A DNA stretch of 15,211 nt. Source: Deltaproteobacteria bacterium. GTDB taxonomy: Bacteria > Desulfobacterota > Syntrophia > Syntrophales > UBA5619. The notes under the pieces were generated by a model that saw only the letters and a list, made by a program, of their open reading frames with translations, searched no databases and was not told where the DNA came from. Of the stretch, positions 14,349 to 15,211 are shown piece after piece (position 1 is the stretch's first letter; each line of letters opens with the position of its first letter). The DNA lies in NCBI GenBank assembly GCA_026388345.1, contig JAPLJY010000169.1, forward strand, positions 1 through 15,211. Reading direction: 5' to 3'. Made by a program: the position numbers and the translations under genes.

Positions 14349-14594
14349 ACCGCGGGTTCACTTAGGAGGATGCGCCCCGCCCGGTGCCGGCTACCCCCTT
14401 CGGTTCCATGGACGGACGCAGGCCCGTCTGTCGGTTACTCTGATCCGCCCCGCTTGAATCCCGGATATGCTGGTCGGCGGCCCGGATGGGTCAGCTTCCC
14501 TGCCGGATTTTCAATAATCCCTGTAAAAAGGTATTGACTATCCCCCTGCCATAGTTTAATTCATCCTCGTACGGTTCGGTCAGGAAGGAAAGGT
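14349..14594. other. Intergenic region before miaB
   Basis: This 246-base stretch between bamD and miaB has no credible gene. It is GC-rich at first (14355-14480), with no T-run that would mark an intrinsic terminator after bamD, and AT-richer from about 14510. A possible weak promoter, TTGACT (14534-14539) and TTTAAT (14555-14560), is separated by only 15 bases. Its 3' end carries the miaB ribosome site AAGGA. Confidence 0.45.
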
Positions 14595-15211
14595 TTGGAG
14601 AAAAAAAAGCTCTATATTCAGACTTTTGGCTGCCAGATGAATGTGCAGGATGCGGAGAAGATGGCAGCCCTTCTGGTGCCGTCCGGATACGGGACTACGG
14701 ACGATCCGGGGCGGGCGGACCTGATCCTAATCAATACATGCAGCATCCGCGAAAAGGCGGCCCAGAAAATCTACAGTCAGTTGGGGCGGTTCCGCGCCTT
14801 GAAGCAGAGGAATCCGCATCTCCTGATCGGCGTGGGCGGCTGCCTCGCCCAGCAGTGGGGCGACCGGTTCTTCCGGCGGGCGCCGTATGTCGATCTGGTT
14901 TTCGGAACGCACCAGATCCACCGGCTTCCCGAAATGGTCGATGAACTGGAACGGGCAGGCGGACGGATCGTCGAAACGGGATTCTGCGACCGGGTCGGGT
15001 CGCTTTCGATTCCGGCGCAACCGGCCGCAGGGGCGGTGATCACCTTTGTGACGATCATGCAGGGGTGCAACAACTACTGCGCCTACTGCGTCGTGCCGCA
15101 TCTTCGGGGAAGGGAGGAGAGCCGGCCCCTGCCGGAGATCCTCCGTGAGGTCGAGATGTTGGCCGGTCACGGGATCCGGGAGGTGACACTCCTGGGGCAG
15201 AACGTGAACTC
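14595..15211 (+). CDS. miaB: tRNA methylthiotransferase MiaB, N-terminal part (3' end outside window)
   Basis: 205 codons of a radical SAM enzyme that adds a methylthio group to i6A37 of tRNAs to make ms2i6A. The N-terminal UPF0004/MTTase domain has three conserved cysteines, Cys13 (FGCQMN), Cys49 (NTCSIR) and Cys83 (GGCLAQ), which bind the auxiliary [4Fe-4S] cluster. The radical SAM triad is Cys158, Cys162 and Cys165 in GCNNYCAYC, matching E. coli MiaB spacing within one residue. TTG 14595 is the start: AAGGA (14585-14589) lies five bases upstream and LYIQTFGCQMN begins within five codons. The C-terminal TRAM domain lies beyond the window edge. RimO and MtaB are relatives; FGCQMN and NTCSIREKA favour MiaB. 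Confidence 0.95.
   Translation, partial: MEKKKLYIQTFGCQMNVQDAEKMAALLVPSGYGTTDDPGRADLILINTCSIREKAAQKIYSQLGRFRALKQRNPHLLIGVGGCLAQQWGDRFFRRAPYVDLVFGTHQIHRLPEMVDELERAGGRIVETGFCDRVGSLSIPAQPAAGAVITFVTIMQGCNNYCAYCVVPHLRGREESRPLPEILREVEMLAGHGIREVTLLGQNVN

Overview
The window looks like a high-GC chromosome segment from an anaerobic Desulfobacterota-type bacterium, probably Syntrophales/Syntrophus-like. This assignment is an inference. It rests on a glycyl radical enzyme with its activase, a phenylacetate-CoA-ligase-type enzyme paired with a tandem-ACT protein, a formyl-CoA-transferase-family gene, an outer-membrane BamD lipoprotein (so a Gram-negative cell), and short inverted-repeat elements of a kind I associate with this group. 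No rRNA, tRNA, CRISPR array or intact transposase gene was seen.

Layout. 3-284: 3' end of a putative HExxH zinc peptidase, cut by the window edge. 339-400: two back-to-back palindromic repeats. 409-1326 (-): PfkB-family (adenosine/ribokinase-like) sugar or nucleoside kinase. 1494-1524: a sigma70-like promoter whose spacer holds a dyad. 1575-4091: an 838-aa glycyl radical enzyme with Cys454-Leu-Glu456 and Gly813 in place. 4116-4357: an inverted-repeat-bounded element carrying three nested hairpins. 4372-5385: the radical-SAM activase with two ferredoxin clusters. 5490-5885: a comparatively AT-rich tandem ACT protein. 6071-6907: a secreted OmpA-domain protein. 7092-8282: a class III CoA-transferase, overlapping by one base an HMG-CoA-lyase-like gene that is broken after 46 codons. 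8394-8916: a frameshifted remnant of unrelated origin. 9053-9898: an FMN-binding split-barrel-like protein. 10025-12235: a three-gene operon (phenylacetate-CoA ligase type enzyme, tandem ACT protein, and a small protein made of two 52-residue repeats). 12236-12359: a second inverted-repeat element. 12393-13121 (-): a purine nucleoside phosphorylase of the MTA/MTI phosphorylase family. 13299-14345: thioredoxin and BamD. 14595 to the end: 5' part of miaB.

How the genes work together. The glycyl radical enzyme and its activase form a self-contained pair. The enzyme keeps the Cys-x-Glu active-site pair that I associate with eliminating or decarboxylating family members rather than fumarate-adding ones, so it probably does C-C, C-N, C-O or C-S cleavage on an unknown substrate. 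The PaaK-type ligase and its ACT partner suggest handling of aromatic or other carboxylic acids as CoA thioesters, and the CoA-transferase plus lost lyase suggest a decayed branch of organic-acid metabolism. The right-hand third (nucleoside phosphorylase, thioredoxin, BamD, MiaB) is housekeeping. The most unusual parts are the element inserted between the glycyl radical enzyme and its activase, the operator-like dyad in the enzyme's promoter, the broken lyase/composite locus and the two-repeat cysteine protein.
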